Shown: positions 25,388-34,348 of the stretch, piece after piece | How positions within the stretch are numbered: the stretch's first letter is position 1 | How the letters are laid out: each line of letters starts with the position of its first letter | Source: Polaromonas sp. | Lineage (GTDB): Bacteria > Pseudomonadota > Gammaproteobacteria > Burkholderiales > Burkholderiaceae_C | Length of the DNA stretch: 45,392 nucleotides | Direction: 5' to 3' | Assembly (NCBI GenBank): GCA_025362315.1 | Contig: JANYGP010000104.1 | Coordinates: 1 to 45,392 of the forward strand | Notes under the pieces: model-generated | Database searches by the model: none | What the model was told of the DNA's origin: nothing | Seen by the model: the letters and a program-made list of their open reading frames with translations, nothing else | Position numbers and translations under genes: made by a program

Positions 25388-26476
25388 ATGATCACCCCAG
25401 AATCAGTCCTCCAGGCGCTTGCCAGCGTCAACGACCCCATCACAGGTAAAAGCTTTGTTGCCAGCAAGTCCATCAAGAATCTGCAAGTCAGTGGCAACGC
25501 CATCCGCTTTGACCTGGCACTTGCTTACCCCTGCAAAACGGAGCATCCGGCGTTCAGGCAAGCCCTGACTGATGCAGCCCTGGGTATCGACGGTGTCAGC
25601 CAGGTCGCCATCAACATCAGCACCAATGTGGCGTCCCATGCCGTGCAGCGCGGCGTGCAGTTGCTGCCCAATGTCAAAAATATCATTGCTGTCGCATCCG
25701 GCAAAGGCGGTGTTGGCAAAAGTACCACCGCTGTCAATCTGGCGCTGGCGCTAAGCGCTGAAGGCGCCAGTGTGGGCCTGCTGGATGCAGACATTTACGG
25801 CCCCAGCATTCCGATGATGATGGGCGTGACCGGCAAGCCAGAAAGCCTGGATGGCAAGCACATGGAGCCGCTGGAAAATCACGGCATTCAGGTCATGTCA
25901 ATTGGCTTTCTGGTCGAGCCTGACCAGGCCATGGTCTGGCGCGGCCCGATGGCCACGCAGGCGCTGGACCAGCTTCTCAGGCAAACCAGCTGGCGTGATC
26001 TGGACTACCTGATCATTGACATGCCGCCGGGCACGGGTGACATTCAGCTGACGCTGAGCCAGCGGGTGCCGCTCACGGGTGCAGTGATCGTCACCACGCC
26101 GCAAGACATCGCCCTGCTTGATGCGAAAAAGGGCATCAAGATGTTTGAAAAAGTCGGTGTGCCGATCCTGGGTATTGTTGAAAACATGGCGGTGCACATC
26201 TGCTCCCAGTGCGGCCATGCGGAGCATATTTTTGGCCAGGACGGCGGCAAAAAAATGGCGGCCGACTACGCAATGGATTACCTGGGCGCGTTGCCGCTGG
26301 ACATGCAGATACGCCTGCAGGCCGATGGTGGTCAGCCCACCGTAGTTGCAGACCCCAAGGGTCATGTGGCAGCGTTGTACAAGACAATTGCCCGCAAACT
26401 GGCGGCCAGTGTTGCTGCCAAAGCCAAGGACTTTTCGGCGAAATTTCCGACCATCACAATTTCAAAAGATACTTGA
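25388..26476 (+). CDS. apbC: Iron-sulfur cluster carrier ATPase ApbC/Mrp
   Basis: A 362-residue P-loop ATPase. It has an N-terminal MIP18-like (DUF59) domain (residues 1-85, with ITGKSFVASKSIKNLQVSG), then the deviant Walker A VASGKGGVGKSTTAVNLALA, DADIYGPSIPMMMG, YLIIDMPPGTGDIQLTL, and the cluster-binding CSQCGH motif near residue 280. It transfers Fe-S clusters to target proteins. The ATG at 25388 begins the conserved N-terminus; an in-frame start at 25313 would extend towards metG with no support. It is divergent from metG and followed by the LysR gene after 9 bp. Confidence 0.93.
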   Translation: MITPESVLQALASVNDPITGKSFVASKSIKNLQVSGNAIRFDLALAYPCKTEHPAFRQALTDAALGIDGVSQVAINISTNVASHAVQRGVQLLPNVKNIIAVASGKGGVGKSTTAVNLALALSAEGASVGLLDADIYGPSIPMMMGVTGKPESLDGKHMEPLENHGIQVMSIGFLVEPDQAMVWRGPMATQALDQLLRQTSWRDLDYLIIDMPPGTGDIQLTLSQRVPLTGAVIVTTPQDIALLDAKKGIKMFEKVGVPILGIVENMAVHICSQCGHAEHIFGQDGGKKMAADYAMDYLGALPLDMQIRLQADGGQPTVVADPKGHVAALYKTIARKLAASVAAKAKDFSAKFPTITISKDT

Positions 26477-26485
26477 GGCAGCGGC

Positions 26486-27430
26486 ATGAATCTGCTGTCA
26501 TCGCTACGCTACCTGGTGGCGCTGGAAGAGCACAAACATTTCGGCCGTGCCGCAGTGGCGTGTCATATCACCCAGCCAGCACTGTCAAATGCGTTGAAGG
26601 CTCTGGAGGCCGAGTTTGGAGTGGCCATTGTCAACCGGGGCCGCAGCTTTGGCGGCTTTACGGCAGAAGGCGAACGCGTGCTGGCCAGCGCCCAGCGCAT
26701 GTTGCATGAACGTGAATTGCTGGAGCAGGACTTGCGCAGCGCACCGGGCAAACCGCAAGGCAGGTTGCGCATCGCGGCTGTGCCAACTGCCATACCGATT
26801 GCGGCGCGGTTTTCGGCGATGCTGCAGGCACGCCATTCGCAAATTGCCCCTGTCGTGTTGTCCATGAGCTCGGCCGAGCTTGAAAATGGCCTGGAGGCCC
26901 TGACCCTTGACATGGGCCTGGGCTACACCGACCGGCTTGCGCGCTACAGTCCACGATTGCGCCATGTGCCCCAGTACACCGAACATTATTTTCTCGTGCG
27001 CAAGGCAGCCAAAGCGCATACCGATCATTTGCAGATCGGCCCCAAAATAAGTTGGGCAGACGCAGCCCTGCTGCCACTGTGCCTGCTGACGCGGGAAATG
27101 TACAACCGCGGCATTGTGGAGTCAGCGTTCGAAAAGGCTGGTGCGCGCGTCACGCCGGTGATTGAAACCAATTCCATCCTGACACTGGCGCTGAGCGTGG
27201 TGGCTGGCGATGTTTGCAGTGTGCTGCCAGGTGCATTGATGGGCGCAATGAAGGGTTACCGCGAACTGGAGGCGCTGCCCCTGGTCAGCCCAGATGTGCG
27301 CACCACCATCGGGTTCATGATCCAGGGCGGGGACCGCACGTCTCGCGTGCTCGATGCCGCCGTGACTCTGGCACAGGACGGTGCGTGGTTGCGGCACGTT
27401 GCCGCGCACAGCGGTTTGCTGATGGTCTGA
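26486..27430 (+). CDS. LysR-type regulator, probable control of the formate locus
   Basis: A 314-residue LysR-type protein. The N-terminal winged helix (YLVALEEHKHFGRAAVACHI followed by TQPALSNALKALE) occupies residues 9-41; the rest is the two-lobed effector domain. It is immediately upstream of the transporter and formate dehydrogenase genes on the same strand. In Cupriavidus necator a LysR regulator (FdsR) controls the fds formate dehydrogenase operon, so a similar role is likely here, with formate or oxalate as effector. It starts 9 bp after apbC, so it may also be read from the apbC promoter. Confidence 0.85.
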   Translation: MNLLSSLRYLVALEEHKHFGRAAVACHITQPALSNALKALEAEFGVAIVNRGRSFGGFTAEGERVLASAQRMLHERELLEQDLRSAPGKPQGRLRIAAVPTAIPIAARFSAMLQARHSQIAPVVLSMSSAELENGLEALTLDMGLGYTDRLARYSPRLRHVPQYTEHYFLVRKAAKAHTDHLQIGPKISWADAALLPLCLLTREMYNRGIVESAFEKAGARVTPVIETNSILTLALSVVAGDVCSVLPGALMGAMKGYRELEALPLVSPDVRTTIGFMIQGGDRTSRVLDAAVTLAQDGAWLRHVAAHSGLLMV

Positions 27431-27747
27431 GGCCCTGGCTTTCTTCCAAAGCAGGTGGAACAGGATCGGGATCTGCCTGGCCGCCGGCACAGCGCACCGT
27501 CGGGCTGATGACTGCTCCAGGCCCGCGTAAGCTGCGTTGAACCGGCACCTGAATCAAAGCCTCTTGACAGCCGGCGGCCTGCAAAGTGCGGCGGCTACAG
27601 GGAGTGGGCAAGCGCCGAGCACTGGTTAACCCGGATATTTAGTTTTTGAATGAGGGGATGTGTCGATTCAATTTGACCTGCAGCACCCTGCACGTGAAAC
27701 TCCCGCCAGCCAATGACGGCTGATAAATTATAAAAACGGAGACACGC
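27431..27747 (+). promoter_or_regulatory. Regulatory gap before the formate operon
   Basis: 317 bp without a gene between the LysR gene and the MFS gene. Nothing coding or RNA-like was recognised. An AT-rich segment near 27722-27736 (tgataaattataaaa) precedes the MFS ribosome site (acggaga) and is the most promoter-like part. No certain LysR box could be fixed by eye. Confidence 0.4.
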
Positions 27748-29373
27748 ATGTCAGGAATTCTCGACAAAGAACGCATCATTGCCGGGCCGGGCTTTAACCG
27801 CTGGCTGGTGCCGCCCGCCGCGCTTGCCATTCACTTGTGCATTGGCATGGCTTACGGGTTCTCGGTGTTCTGGTTGCCATTGTCAAAAGCACTGGGTATC
27901 CAGGCCGCCGTCAAATGTGGACCTGACGTCGGGTTTTTCCAGGAGCTTTTCACCGCCAGCTGCGACTGGAAAATTTCAACACTGGGCTGGATGTACACGA
28001 TGTTTTTCGTCATCCTGGGCTCGTCTGCTGCCATTTGGGGTGGCTGGCTGGAGCGGTCCGGGCCGCGCAAGGCGGGTGTGGTGTCGGCTTGCTGCTGGTG
28101 TGGCGGCATGCTGATTTCCGCCTTCGGGATATACACCCACCAGTTCTGGCTGATGATTCTGGGCAGCGGCGTAATTGGCGGCATTGGGCTAGGGCTTGGC
28201 TACATCTCGCCGGTGTCAACGCTGATCAAATGGTTTCCAGACCGGCGCGGCATGGCCACCGGCATGGCCATCATGGGTTTTGGCGGCGGCGCCATGATTG
28301 GCTCGCCCCTGGCGGCTGACCTGATGAAATATTTTGCCAGCCCGACCAATGTGGGCGTGGCGCAAACTTTTGTCGTGATGGCGCTGGTGTACTTTGTGTT
28401 CATGATGGCTGGCGCCTTCGGTTACCGCGTTCCTGAAACCGGCTGGAAGCCCGCAGGCTGGACACCGCCGCCAGCGCAGGTCAGCAACGCGATGATCACG
28501 CAAAAGCATGTGCACGTCAGCAAGGTGTGGGGCATTCCGCAGTTCTGGCTGATCTGGGTGGTGCTTTGCATGAACGTGTCGGCCGGTATCGGCGTGATCG
28601 GCATGGCATCACCGATGTTGCAGGAAGTCTTTGGCGGCTCGCTTATCGGCGTGACGAAAAAGTTTGGTGAGCTTGACAAAAGCCAGCTGGCCGCGATTGC
28701 CACAGTGGCGGCAGGCTTTACCGCACTGCTCAGTTTGTTCAACATTGGCGGCCGGTTTTTTTGGGCCAGTCTGTCTGACAAGATGGGCCGCAAGGTCACG
28801 TACGCCGTGTTTTTTATTCTTGGCGGTTTGATGTATGCCAGCGTTCCTGGCAGCGCTGGTGCAGGATCTATTGTGCTTTTCGTTGGCGCGTTTTGCGTGA
28901 TTTTGAGCATGTACGGCGGCGGATTTGCCACAGTGCCTGCCTACCTGGCGGACCTGTTTGGCACGCAGATGGTCGGCGCCATTCATGGCCGGTTGCTAAC
29001 CGCCTGGGCCACAGCTGGCGTGCTGGGCCCGGTAGTGGTGAATTACATGCGCGAATACCAGTTGGGCCTTGGCATTCCGCGTGAGCAGGTGTACAACCAG
29101 ACCATGTATATCCTTGTTGGAATGCTGGTGGTGGGGCTGATTTGCAACTTGCTGGTCAAGCCGCTGGACGCCAAATGGTTCATGACCGATGCAGAACTGG
29201 CCACTGAGAAGAAACTGGCACATGAAAAAATGGCCGCATCCGAAGTGGGTTCCAGTACTGACAAGTCAACCGTCAGCCCGGCGCTGGTGGCGTTTGCATG
29301 GGCCGCTGTGGGTCTGCCGTTGGCTTGGGGTGTGTACCGCACGCTGCTGAGCGTGGCCAAGTTTTTTGCATAA
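27748..29373 (+). CDS. OFA-family MFS transporter, probable formate/oxalate carrier
   Basis: A 541-residue major facilitator with 12 or more membrane helices. The N-terminus (GPGFNRWLVPPAALAIHLCI, then GMAYGFSVFWLPLSKALG), the long first outer loop, WFPDRRGMATGMAIMGFGGG after helix 4, and SDKMGRKVTYAVFFILGG in the second half are typical of the oxalate:formate antiporter (OFA) family. It lies between the LysR gene and the formate dehydrogenase genes, so it likely imports formate or exchanges oxalate for formate. At the C-terminus there is a soluble helical stretch (residues about 475-510) before a last hydrophobic segment, an extra helix compared with a plain 12-helix carrier. Substrate is inferred. 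Confidence 0.87.
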   Translation: MSGILDKERIIAGPGFNRWLVPPAALAIHLCIGMAYGFSVFWLPLSKALGIQAAVKCGPDVGFFQELFTASCDWKISTLGWMYTMFFVILGSSAAIWGGWLERSGPRKAGVVSACCWCGGMLISAFGIYTHQFWLMILGSGVIGGIGLGLGYISPVSTLIKWFPDRRGMATGMAIMGFGGGAMIGSPLAADLMKYFASPTNVGVAQTFVVMALVYFVFMMAGAFGYRVPETGWKPAGWTPPPAQVSNAMITQKHVHVSKVWGIPQFWLIWVVLCMNVSAGIGVIGMASPMLQEVFGGSLIGVTKKFGELDKSQLAAIATVAAGFTALLSLFNIGGRFFWASLSDKMGRKVTYAVFFILGGLMYASVPGSAGAGSIVLFVGAFCVILSMYGGGFATVPAYLADLFGTQMVGAIHGRLLTAWATAGVLGPVVVNYMREYQLGLGIPREQVYNQTMYILVGMLVVGLICNLLVKPLDAKWFMTDAELATEKKLAHEKMAASEVGSSTDKSTVSPALVAFAWAAVGLPLAWGVYRTLLSVAKFFA

Positions 29374-29426
29374 CTTTCTGCATCAACAAATTCTGGATAC
29401 CCAATTCTGGATACTTTTAGGCCGAC

Positions 29427-31304
29427 ATGAACCATCCTGCTCCGCTCCATGAAGTCAAGGCCGTCGCCATTGCATCAGTGGATGACATGCGCGAAAAAAT
29501 TCGACGCAAAAGCAAACTCAAGGGGCGCCAGGCAGACGATGTGTCGGTTCAGGAAGTCAGGGCATTGATTGGCAACAAGCCGGCAGACGGTCACCCGCGG
29601 GATTTGTTGATTGAGCACCTGCACAAGCTGCAGGATGCGTATCGCGGCCTGCACGACCGGCACCTTGTGGCGTTGTCCAAAGAGATGAACATCCCGATGG
29701 CCGAGGTGTATGAAGTAGCTACTTTTTACCACCACTTTGAAGTGCTTCGCGGGGACGACCAGGCCGCTGGCCTGACAGTGCGTGTGTGTGATGGTCTGGC
29801 CTGCGAGCTGGCGGGTGCGCAAAACTTGCTGACGCGCTTGCCTCAATTGCTGGCTGGCCAGAATGTCAAGGTCATTACCGCGCCCTGCATTGGTCGCTGC
29901 GAGCAGGCACCTGCTGCAGTGGTACACCAGCGCCCCGTGCCGTTTGCGACTGTTGAGAGCATTATTTCAGTGGTAAACAGTGATGTAGCCGTTGATTTAT
30001 GTGCGCAAGCAGCTACAGTTTTTGTAGCAAGCGAGTTTGCAGAAAAGAGCATTTCATCGGGTCAGGCAGATGTGGGAGCAGGCTACACCAGCTACGAGAT
30101 GTACCGTGCAGCAGGCGGCTACCAGCTGGCTGCCAGCCTGAACAATGATGCTGCCATTGAAGCCGCCACCAAAGCCATGGATGACTCCGGTCTGCGCGGA
30201 CTTGGCGGTGCGGGCTTTCCGGCGGGGCGCAAATGGCGCATTGTCAAAAGTCAGGCTCACCCACGCATGATGGCCGTGAACATTGACGAGGGCGAGCCTG
30301 GGACTTTCAAAGACCGCACCTATCTGGAGCGCGACCCACATCGTTTTTTGGAAGGGATGTTGATTGCTGCACTCGCTGTAGGCATTGATGCCTGCTACTT
30401 GTATTTGCGCGACGAATACCACGGAGCACGGGCCATGTTTGAGCAGGAGATCGCCAAGTTGAAGGCCAATCCGCCTTGCAAGCTGCCGCACATCGAGCTG
30501 CGTCGCGGGGCAGGCGCTTACATCTGCGGTGAAGAGTCCGCCATGATTGAAAGCATCGAAGGCAAACGCGGCGTGCCGCGAAAGCGCCCGCCTTACATCG
30601 CCGAGGTTGGATTGTTTGACCGCCCGACGCTGGCACACAATTTTGAAACGCTGTACTGGGTGCGAGACATCCTTGAAAAGGGACCGCACTGGTTTGCAGG
30701 TTTTGGCCGCAATGGCCGAAAGGGCCTGCGCAGCTTTAGCGTGAGTGGGCGGGTCAAGTTGCCGGGCGTTAAATTAGCACCTGCGGGCATCACTGTGCAA
30801 GAGCTGATTGACGAGTACTGCGGCGGCATGGCTAACGGCCACAAGTTGTATGCCTACTTGCCCGGTGGTGCGTCGGGCGGCATTTTGCCTGCCAGCCTGA
30901 ACAATATTCCGCTGGACTTTGACACGCTGCAGCCCTACGGCTGCTTTATCGGTTCGGCAGCGGTCATCGTGCTGGGCCACCTTGATAAAGCGCGTGATGC
31001 CGCGCTTAATGTGATGAAGTTTTTTGAACACGAAAGCTGCGGCCAGTGCACGCCGTGCCGTGTAGGCACGGCCAAAGCTGGCTTGCTGATGCAAGCCGAT
31101 GTCTGGGACAGCGCCACGCTTGAAGATCTGGCCGAGGTGATGGGCGATGCATCCATTTGCGGACTGGGCCAGGCTGCACCGAATCCGATTCGCTGCATTC
31201 AAAAGTATTTTCCGGACGAAGTGACCGAGGCCGCCTGGCAGGGCAAGTTGCCGCTGCCGGGCGAACCCGCTGTTACGGAACACCCCATTCATGGAGACGC
31301 ATGA
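29427..31304 (+). CDS. fdsB: NAD-dependent formate dehydrogenase, fused gamma-beta subunit
   Basis: A 625-residue fusion. The N-terminal part is NuoE/FdsG-like and holds a [2Fe-2S] site with Cys121, Cys126, Cys154 and Cys158 (CDGLAC, CIGRC). The larger C-terminal part is NuoF/FdsB-like: GLRGLGGAGFPAGRKW (FMN/NADH site, near residue 256), GAGAYICGEESAMIESIEG, and SCGQCTPCRVG for the [4Fe-4S] cluster. It takes electrons from the alpha subunit and reduces NAD+. In Cupriavidus and Rhodobacter these are separate genes (fdsG, fdsB); the fused form matches the Fdh1B subunit of Methylorubrum extorquens. The linker between domains includes a repeat-derived peptide (about residues 190-202). The stop overlaps the fdsA start by 4 nt. 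Confidence 0.93.
   Translation: MNHPAPLHEVKAVAIASVDDMREKIRRKSKLKGRQADDVSVQEVRALIGNKPADGHPRDLLIEHLHKLQDAYRGLHDRHLVALSKEMNIPMAEVYEVATFYHHFEVLRGDDQAAGLTVRVCDGLACELAGAQNLLTRLPQLLAGQNVKVITAPCIGRCEQAPAAVVHQRPVPFATVESIISVVNSDVAVDLCAQAATVFVASEFAEKSISSGQADVGAGYTSYEMYRAAGGYQLAASLNNDAAIEAATKAMDDSGLRGLGGAGFPAGRKWRIVKSQAHPRMMAVNIDEGEPGTFKDRTYLERDPHRFLEGMLIAALAVGIDACYLYLRDEYHGARAMFEQEIAKLKANPPCKLPHIELRRGAGAYICGEESAMIESIEGKRGVPRKRPPYIAEVGLFDRPTLAHNFETLYWVRDILEKGPHWFAGFGRNGRKGLRSFSVSGRVKLPGVKLAPAGITVQELIDEYCGGMANGHKLYAYLPGGASGGILPASLNNIPLDFDTLQPYGCFIGSAAVIVLGHLDKARDAALNVMKFFEHESCGQCTPCRVGTAKAGLLMQADVWDSATLEDLAEVMGDASICGLGQAAPNPIRCIQKYFPDEVTEAAWQGKLPLPGEPAVTEHPIHGDA
29984..30030 (-). repeat. Comamonadaceae-type repeat, copy R8 (inside fdsB)
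   Basis: Read on the minus strand: 'ttgctacaaaaactgtagct' then 'gcttgcgcac'. In the fdsB frame (plus strand) it codes for LCAQAATVFVAS between the NuoE-like and NuoF-like domains. The same frame of the same repeat is used in metG. Confidence 0.7.
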
Positions 31305-34300
31305 TGAACGCCCCGACCAAGCTGATTGAAGTGTTGCCGCAGACGATTGAATTCAAACTCGATGGCAAAACCATTCATGCCTTTGATGGCGAAAGCATTC
31401 TCAATGCCGCCGCACGGCATGGCGTTGACATACCGCGCCTTTGTTACAAGGAAGGCATGCGCGCCGACGGCAACTGCCGTGCCTGCGTGGTCGAGGTCAA
31501 GGGTGAGCGTGTGCTGGCCCCAAGCTGCTGTCGCAACGTCGTGCCTGGCATGGAGGTACAAGCCAACAGCGAGCGCGCCGTCAAGAGTCAAAAGATGGTG
31601 GTTGAGATGCTGCTGTCGGACATGCCGGATATGGGCTACAAATGGACTGATGCGCAAAGCCCTCACCCTAAGCTTCTGCCCGCATCGGGAGAGGGGACTT
31701 CTCTTCCTCTCCTTGTGGGAGAGGGTGGGGGTGGGGGTGAGGGCTCCCCAAATTTCTCCGGCCAGCACGGCGAGCTCAGCGACTGGGCAGCCCGCCTGAA
31801 CATCACCGTCCGCCCGGAACTCAAAGCGCTGCGCCGCCAGCAACCCAAAGCCGACATGTCCCACCCCGCCATGGCGGTCAACCTGGACGCATGCATCCAG
31901 TGCAACCGCTGCGTGCGGGCCTGCCGTGAAGAGCAGGTCAACGACGTGATTGGCTACGCCATGCGCGGCGCGCACAGCGAGATTGTGTTTGACCTGGCTG
32001 ACCCGATGGGTGACAGCACCTGTGTGGCCTGCGGCGAATGCGTGCAAGCTTGCCCCACCGGCGCGCTGATGCCCAAGACACAAATCGGCAGCCAGATTGT
32101 TGACAAGAAAGTGGACTCGGTCTGCCCGTTTTGCGGCGTCGGTTGCTTGCTGACCTACAACGTCAAGGACAACGCCATCGTCAGTGTTGATGGCCGCGAC
32201 GGCCCCGCCAACCACAGCCGCCTGTGCGTCAAAGGCCGCTTTGGCTTTGACTACGCGGCCAGCCCGCAGCGCCTGACCCAGCCGTTGATTCGCAAGGCCG
32301 GTGTTGCCAAAGATCCGGCCATGCTGGACAAGCTCAACCGCAACACAGCCGACTGGTCCGACGTGTTTCGCGAAGCCACATGGGAAGAAGCGTTGAATTT
32401 CAGCGGAAGTGCCTTGAAAAATCTGCGCGACACACAAGGCAAAAAATCACTCGCTGGTTTTGGGTCAGCCAAAGGCAGCAACGAAGAAGCCTACCTGTTT
32501 CAAAAACTGGTCCGCATCGGCTTTGGCAGCAACAACGTCGACCACTGCACCCGCTTGTGCCATGCGTCCAGCGTCGCTGCGCTGCTGGAAGGTGTGGGCT
32601 CGGGTGCCGTCAGCAACCAGGTCAATGATGTTGAACATTCGGACCTGATTTTTGTCATTGGCTCCAACCCCACAGCCAACCACCCGGTGGCTGCTACATG
32701 GATGAAAAACGCCGCCAAGCGCGGTGCCAAAATTGTGCTGGCTGACCCGCGCGTGACGGACATTGGCAAGCACGCCTGGCGCACGCTGCAGTTCAAGGCC
32801 GACACCGATGTCGCCATGCTCAATGCGCTGATTTATACAGTTATTGAAGAAGGGCTGGTAGCGCACGAATTTATTGCGCAACGCGCTAGCAATTTTGAAG
32901 CTTTGAAAGAAAACGTCAAGTCCTACAGCCCGGAGGCGATGGCACCTATTTGCGGCATACCGGCGCAAACCTTGCGCGAAGTCGCGCGTGAATTTGCCAA
33001 AGCCAAAGGCGCAATGATCCTGTGGGGCATGGGCATCAGCCAGCACGTGCACGGCACAGACAATGCGCGCTGCCTGATTGCGCTTGTGACCGTGACCGGG
33101 CAAATTGGCAAGCCCGGCTCCGGCCTGCACCCGCTGCGCGGGCAAAACAATGTGCAGGGCGCCAGCGATGCCGGCTTGATCCCGATGATGTTCCCCAACT
33201 ACCAGCGGGTGGACAACACAGCCAACCATGCATGGTTTGAAAATTTCTGGAACGTCAAGCTCGACGACAAGCCGGGCTACACCGTGGTCGAAATCATGCA
33301 CAAGGCATTGGCCGACGACAGCGACCCGCACAAAATTCGCGGCATGTACGTGATGGGCGAAAACCCCGCCATGAGCGATCCGGATTTGAACCATGCACGC
33401 CACGCGCTGGCCAGCCTGGAGCATTTGGTGGTGCAAGACATTTTCATGACCGAAACCGCCTGGCTGGCCGACGTGGTGCTGCCCGCCACCGCCTGGCCTG
33501 AAAAAACCGGTACCGTCAGCAACACTGACCGCATGGTGCAGCTGGGCAAGCAAGCGATTGACCCGCCGGGTGATGCGAAGCCAGATTTGTGGATCATTCA
33601 AGAGTTGGCCAATCGGTTGGGCTGTGGTTGGGATTACGGTAACGAGGCCGCCGCAGCGCCGGGCCGCCCCAAGCCAGGCACGGCCCCCTCCGGGGGCAGC
33701 GCAGCGCGCGTTGTGGCAAGCATGGGGGCAATGGTTTCGGCGGTGTACGACGAAATGCGGCAAGCCATGCATGCGGCGATTAACGGCATCACCTGGGAGC
33801 GCCTGGAGCGCGAGTCCAGCGTCACCTACCCATGCCTGAGCGCTGAAGACCCAGGCTCTCCGACGGTGTTCATCGACAAATTTCCCACGGCTGATGGCCG
33901 CGTCAAGCTGGTGCCAGCGGACATCATTGCGGCCAACGAGCGGCCTGATGCTGATTACCCGTTTGTGTTGATCACCGGCCGCCAGCTGGAGCACTGGCAC
34001 ACCGGCAGCATGACGCGTCGTGCCACCGTGCTGGACGCTATTGAGCCGATAGCTACGGCGTCCATGTGCGGCGCAGATTTGCTCGAGATGGGTCTGGCCG
34101 CAGGCGATGTGATCACCATCGAATCGCGGCGCGGTCAAGTCGCCATTCATGTGCGGCGCGACGACGGCACGCCGCAAGGCGCTGTGTTTGTGCCGTTTGC
34201 GTATTACGAGGCTGCAGCCAATTTGTTGACCAATGCCGCGCTTGACCCATTCGGCAAGATACCTGAATTCAAATACTGCGCTGTGGCGATTCGCCGCGGT

Positions 34301-34348
34301 GGTCAGGCGGCCAGTGTGTCGGGCTATGGTGTCAACGACAGGGTTTGA
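31301..34348 (+). CDS. fdsA: NAD-dependent formate dehydrogenase, catalytic alpha subunit
   Basis: A 1015-residue molybdo- or tungsto-enzyme from ATG 31301 (ATGA overlap with fdsB). Order: ferredoxin-like [2Fe-2S] domain (Cys48, Cys59, Cys62, Cys76), [4Fe-4S] sites CIQCNRCVRAC and CVACGECVQACPTG, the CPFCGVGC cluster motif, then the bis-MGD catalytic domain with active-site Cys420 in HCTRLCHASS; it is Cys, not selenocysteine. It oxidises formate to CO2. Two segments do not belong to the family: residues 120-148, coded by an 84-bp inverted-repeat element, and about residues 788-803, coded by a GC-rich repeat. Both keep the frame. It is followed by fdhD with a 23-nt overlap. Confidence 0.95.
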   Translation: MMNAPTKLIEVLPQTIEFKLDGKTIHAFDGESILNAAARHGVDIPRLCYKEGMRADGNCRACVVEVKGERVLAPSCCRNVVPGMEVQANSERAVKSQKMVVEMLLSDMPDMGYKWTDAQSPHPKLLPASGEGTSLPLLVGEGGGGGEGSPNFSGQHGELSDWAARLNITVRPELKALRRQQPKADMSHPAMAVNLDACIQCNRCVRACREEQVNDVIGYAMRGAHSEIVFDLADPMGDSTCVACGECVQACPTGALMPKTQIGSQIVDKKVDSVCPFCGVGCLLTYNVKDNAIVSVDGRDGPANHSRLCVKGRFGFDYAASPQRLTQPLIRKAGVAKDPAMLDKLNRNTADWSDVFREATWEEALNFSGSALKNLRDTQGKKSLAGFGSAKGSNEEAYLFQKLVRIGFGSNNVDHCTRLCHASSVAALLEGVGSGAVSNQVNDVEHSDLIFVIGSNPTANHPVAATWMKNAAKRGAKIVLADPRVTDIGKHAWRTLQFKADTDVAMLNALIYTVIEEGLVAHEFIAQRASNFEALKENVKSYSPEAMAPICGIPAQTLREVAREFAKAKGAMILWGMGISQHVHGTDNARCLIALVTVTGQIGKPGSGLHPLRGQNNVQGASDAGLIPMMFPNYQRVDNTANHAWFENFWNVKLDDKPGYTVVEIMHKALADDSDPHKIRGMYVMGENPAMSDPDLNHARHALASLEHLVVQDIFMTETAWLADVVLPATAWPEKTGTVSNTDRMVQLGKQAIDPPGDAKPDLWIIQELANRLGCGWDYGNEAAAAPGRPKPGTAPSGGSAARVVASMGAMVSAVYDEMRQAMHAAINGITWERLERESSVTYPCLSAEDPGSPTVFIDKFPTADGRVKLVPADIIAANERPDADYPFVLITGRQLEHWHTGSMTRRATVLDAIEPIATASMCGADLLEMGLAAGDVITIESRRGQVAIHVRRDDGTPQGAVFVPFAYYEAAANLLTNAALDPFGKIPEFKYCAVAIRRGGQAASVSGYGVNDRV
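31660..31743. repeat. 84-bp inverted-repeat element inserted in frame in fdsA
   Basis: The outer arms ccctcaccc (31660-31668) and gggtgaggg (31735-31743) are mirror images; inner blocks 'ctctccttgtgggagaggg' are a common proteobacterial dispersed sequence. The length is exactly 28 codons. The element codes for a Pro/Gly/Ser-rich stretch between the N-terminal [2Fe-2S] domain and the ferredoxin-type [4Fe-4S] domain. Confidence 0.8.
33662..33708. repeat. GC-rich Comamonadaceae element inside fdsA
   Basis: The segment has 'ggccgccccaagccaggca', then 'ggccccctccgggggcagc' (the stem gccccctccgggggc is nearly perfect), then 'gcagcgcg'. This is the common Comamonadaceae 'ggggcggcc...ccccctcggggggcagc' class. 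In frame it codes for PGRPKPGTAPSGGSAAR in a surface-like part of the catalytic domain of FdsA. Confidence 0.65.

Noticed and set aside
27431..27747. tRNA or small RNA gene in the gap before the MFS gene
   Set aside because: No cloverleaf or terminator-like hairpin could be found by eye.
32541..32575. Possible selenocysteine site in formate dehydrogenase
   Set aside because: The active-site codon is TGC (Cys420); there is no in-frame TGA.
32847..32895. A 'ggtagcgc...gcgctagc' sequence in fdsA resembling another copy of the dispersed repeat
   Set aside because: The coded EEGLVAHEFIAQRASNFEAL fits normal formate dehydrogenase sequence, so the likeness is probably chance.
34033..34061. 'gctattgagccgatagctac' in fdsA as a half copy of the repeat
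   Set aside because: Only the left block is present, in a region that reads as normal family sequence; too weak to call.
32465..34177. A 570-codon open frame on the minus strand, antisense to fdsA
   Set aside because: Composition is typical of a mirror frame of a GC-rich gene; fdsA on the plus strand has all expected motifs.
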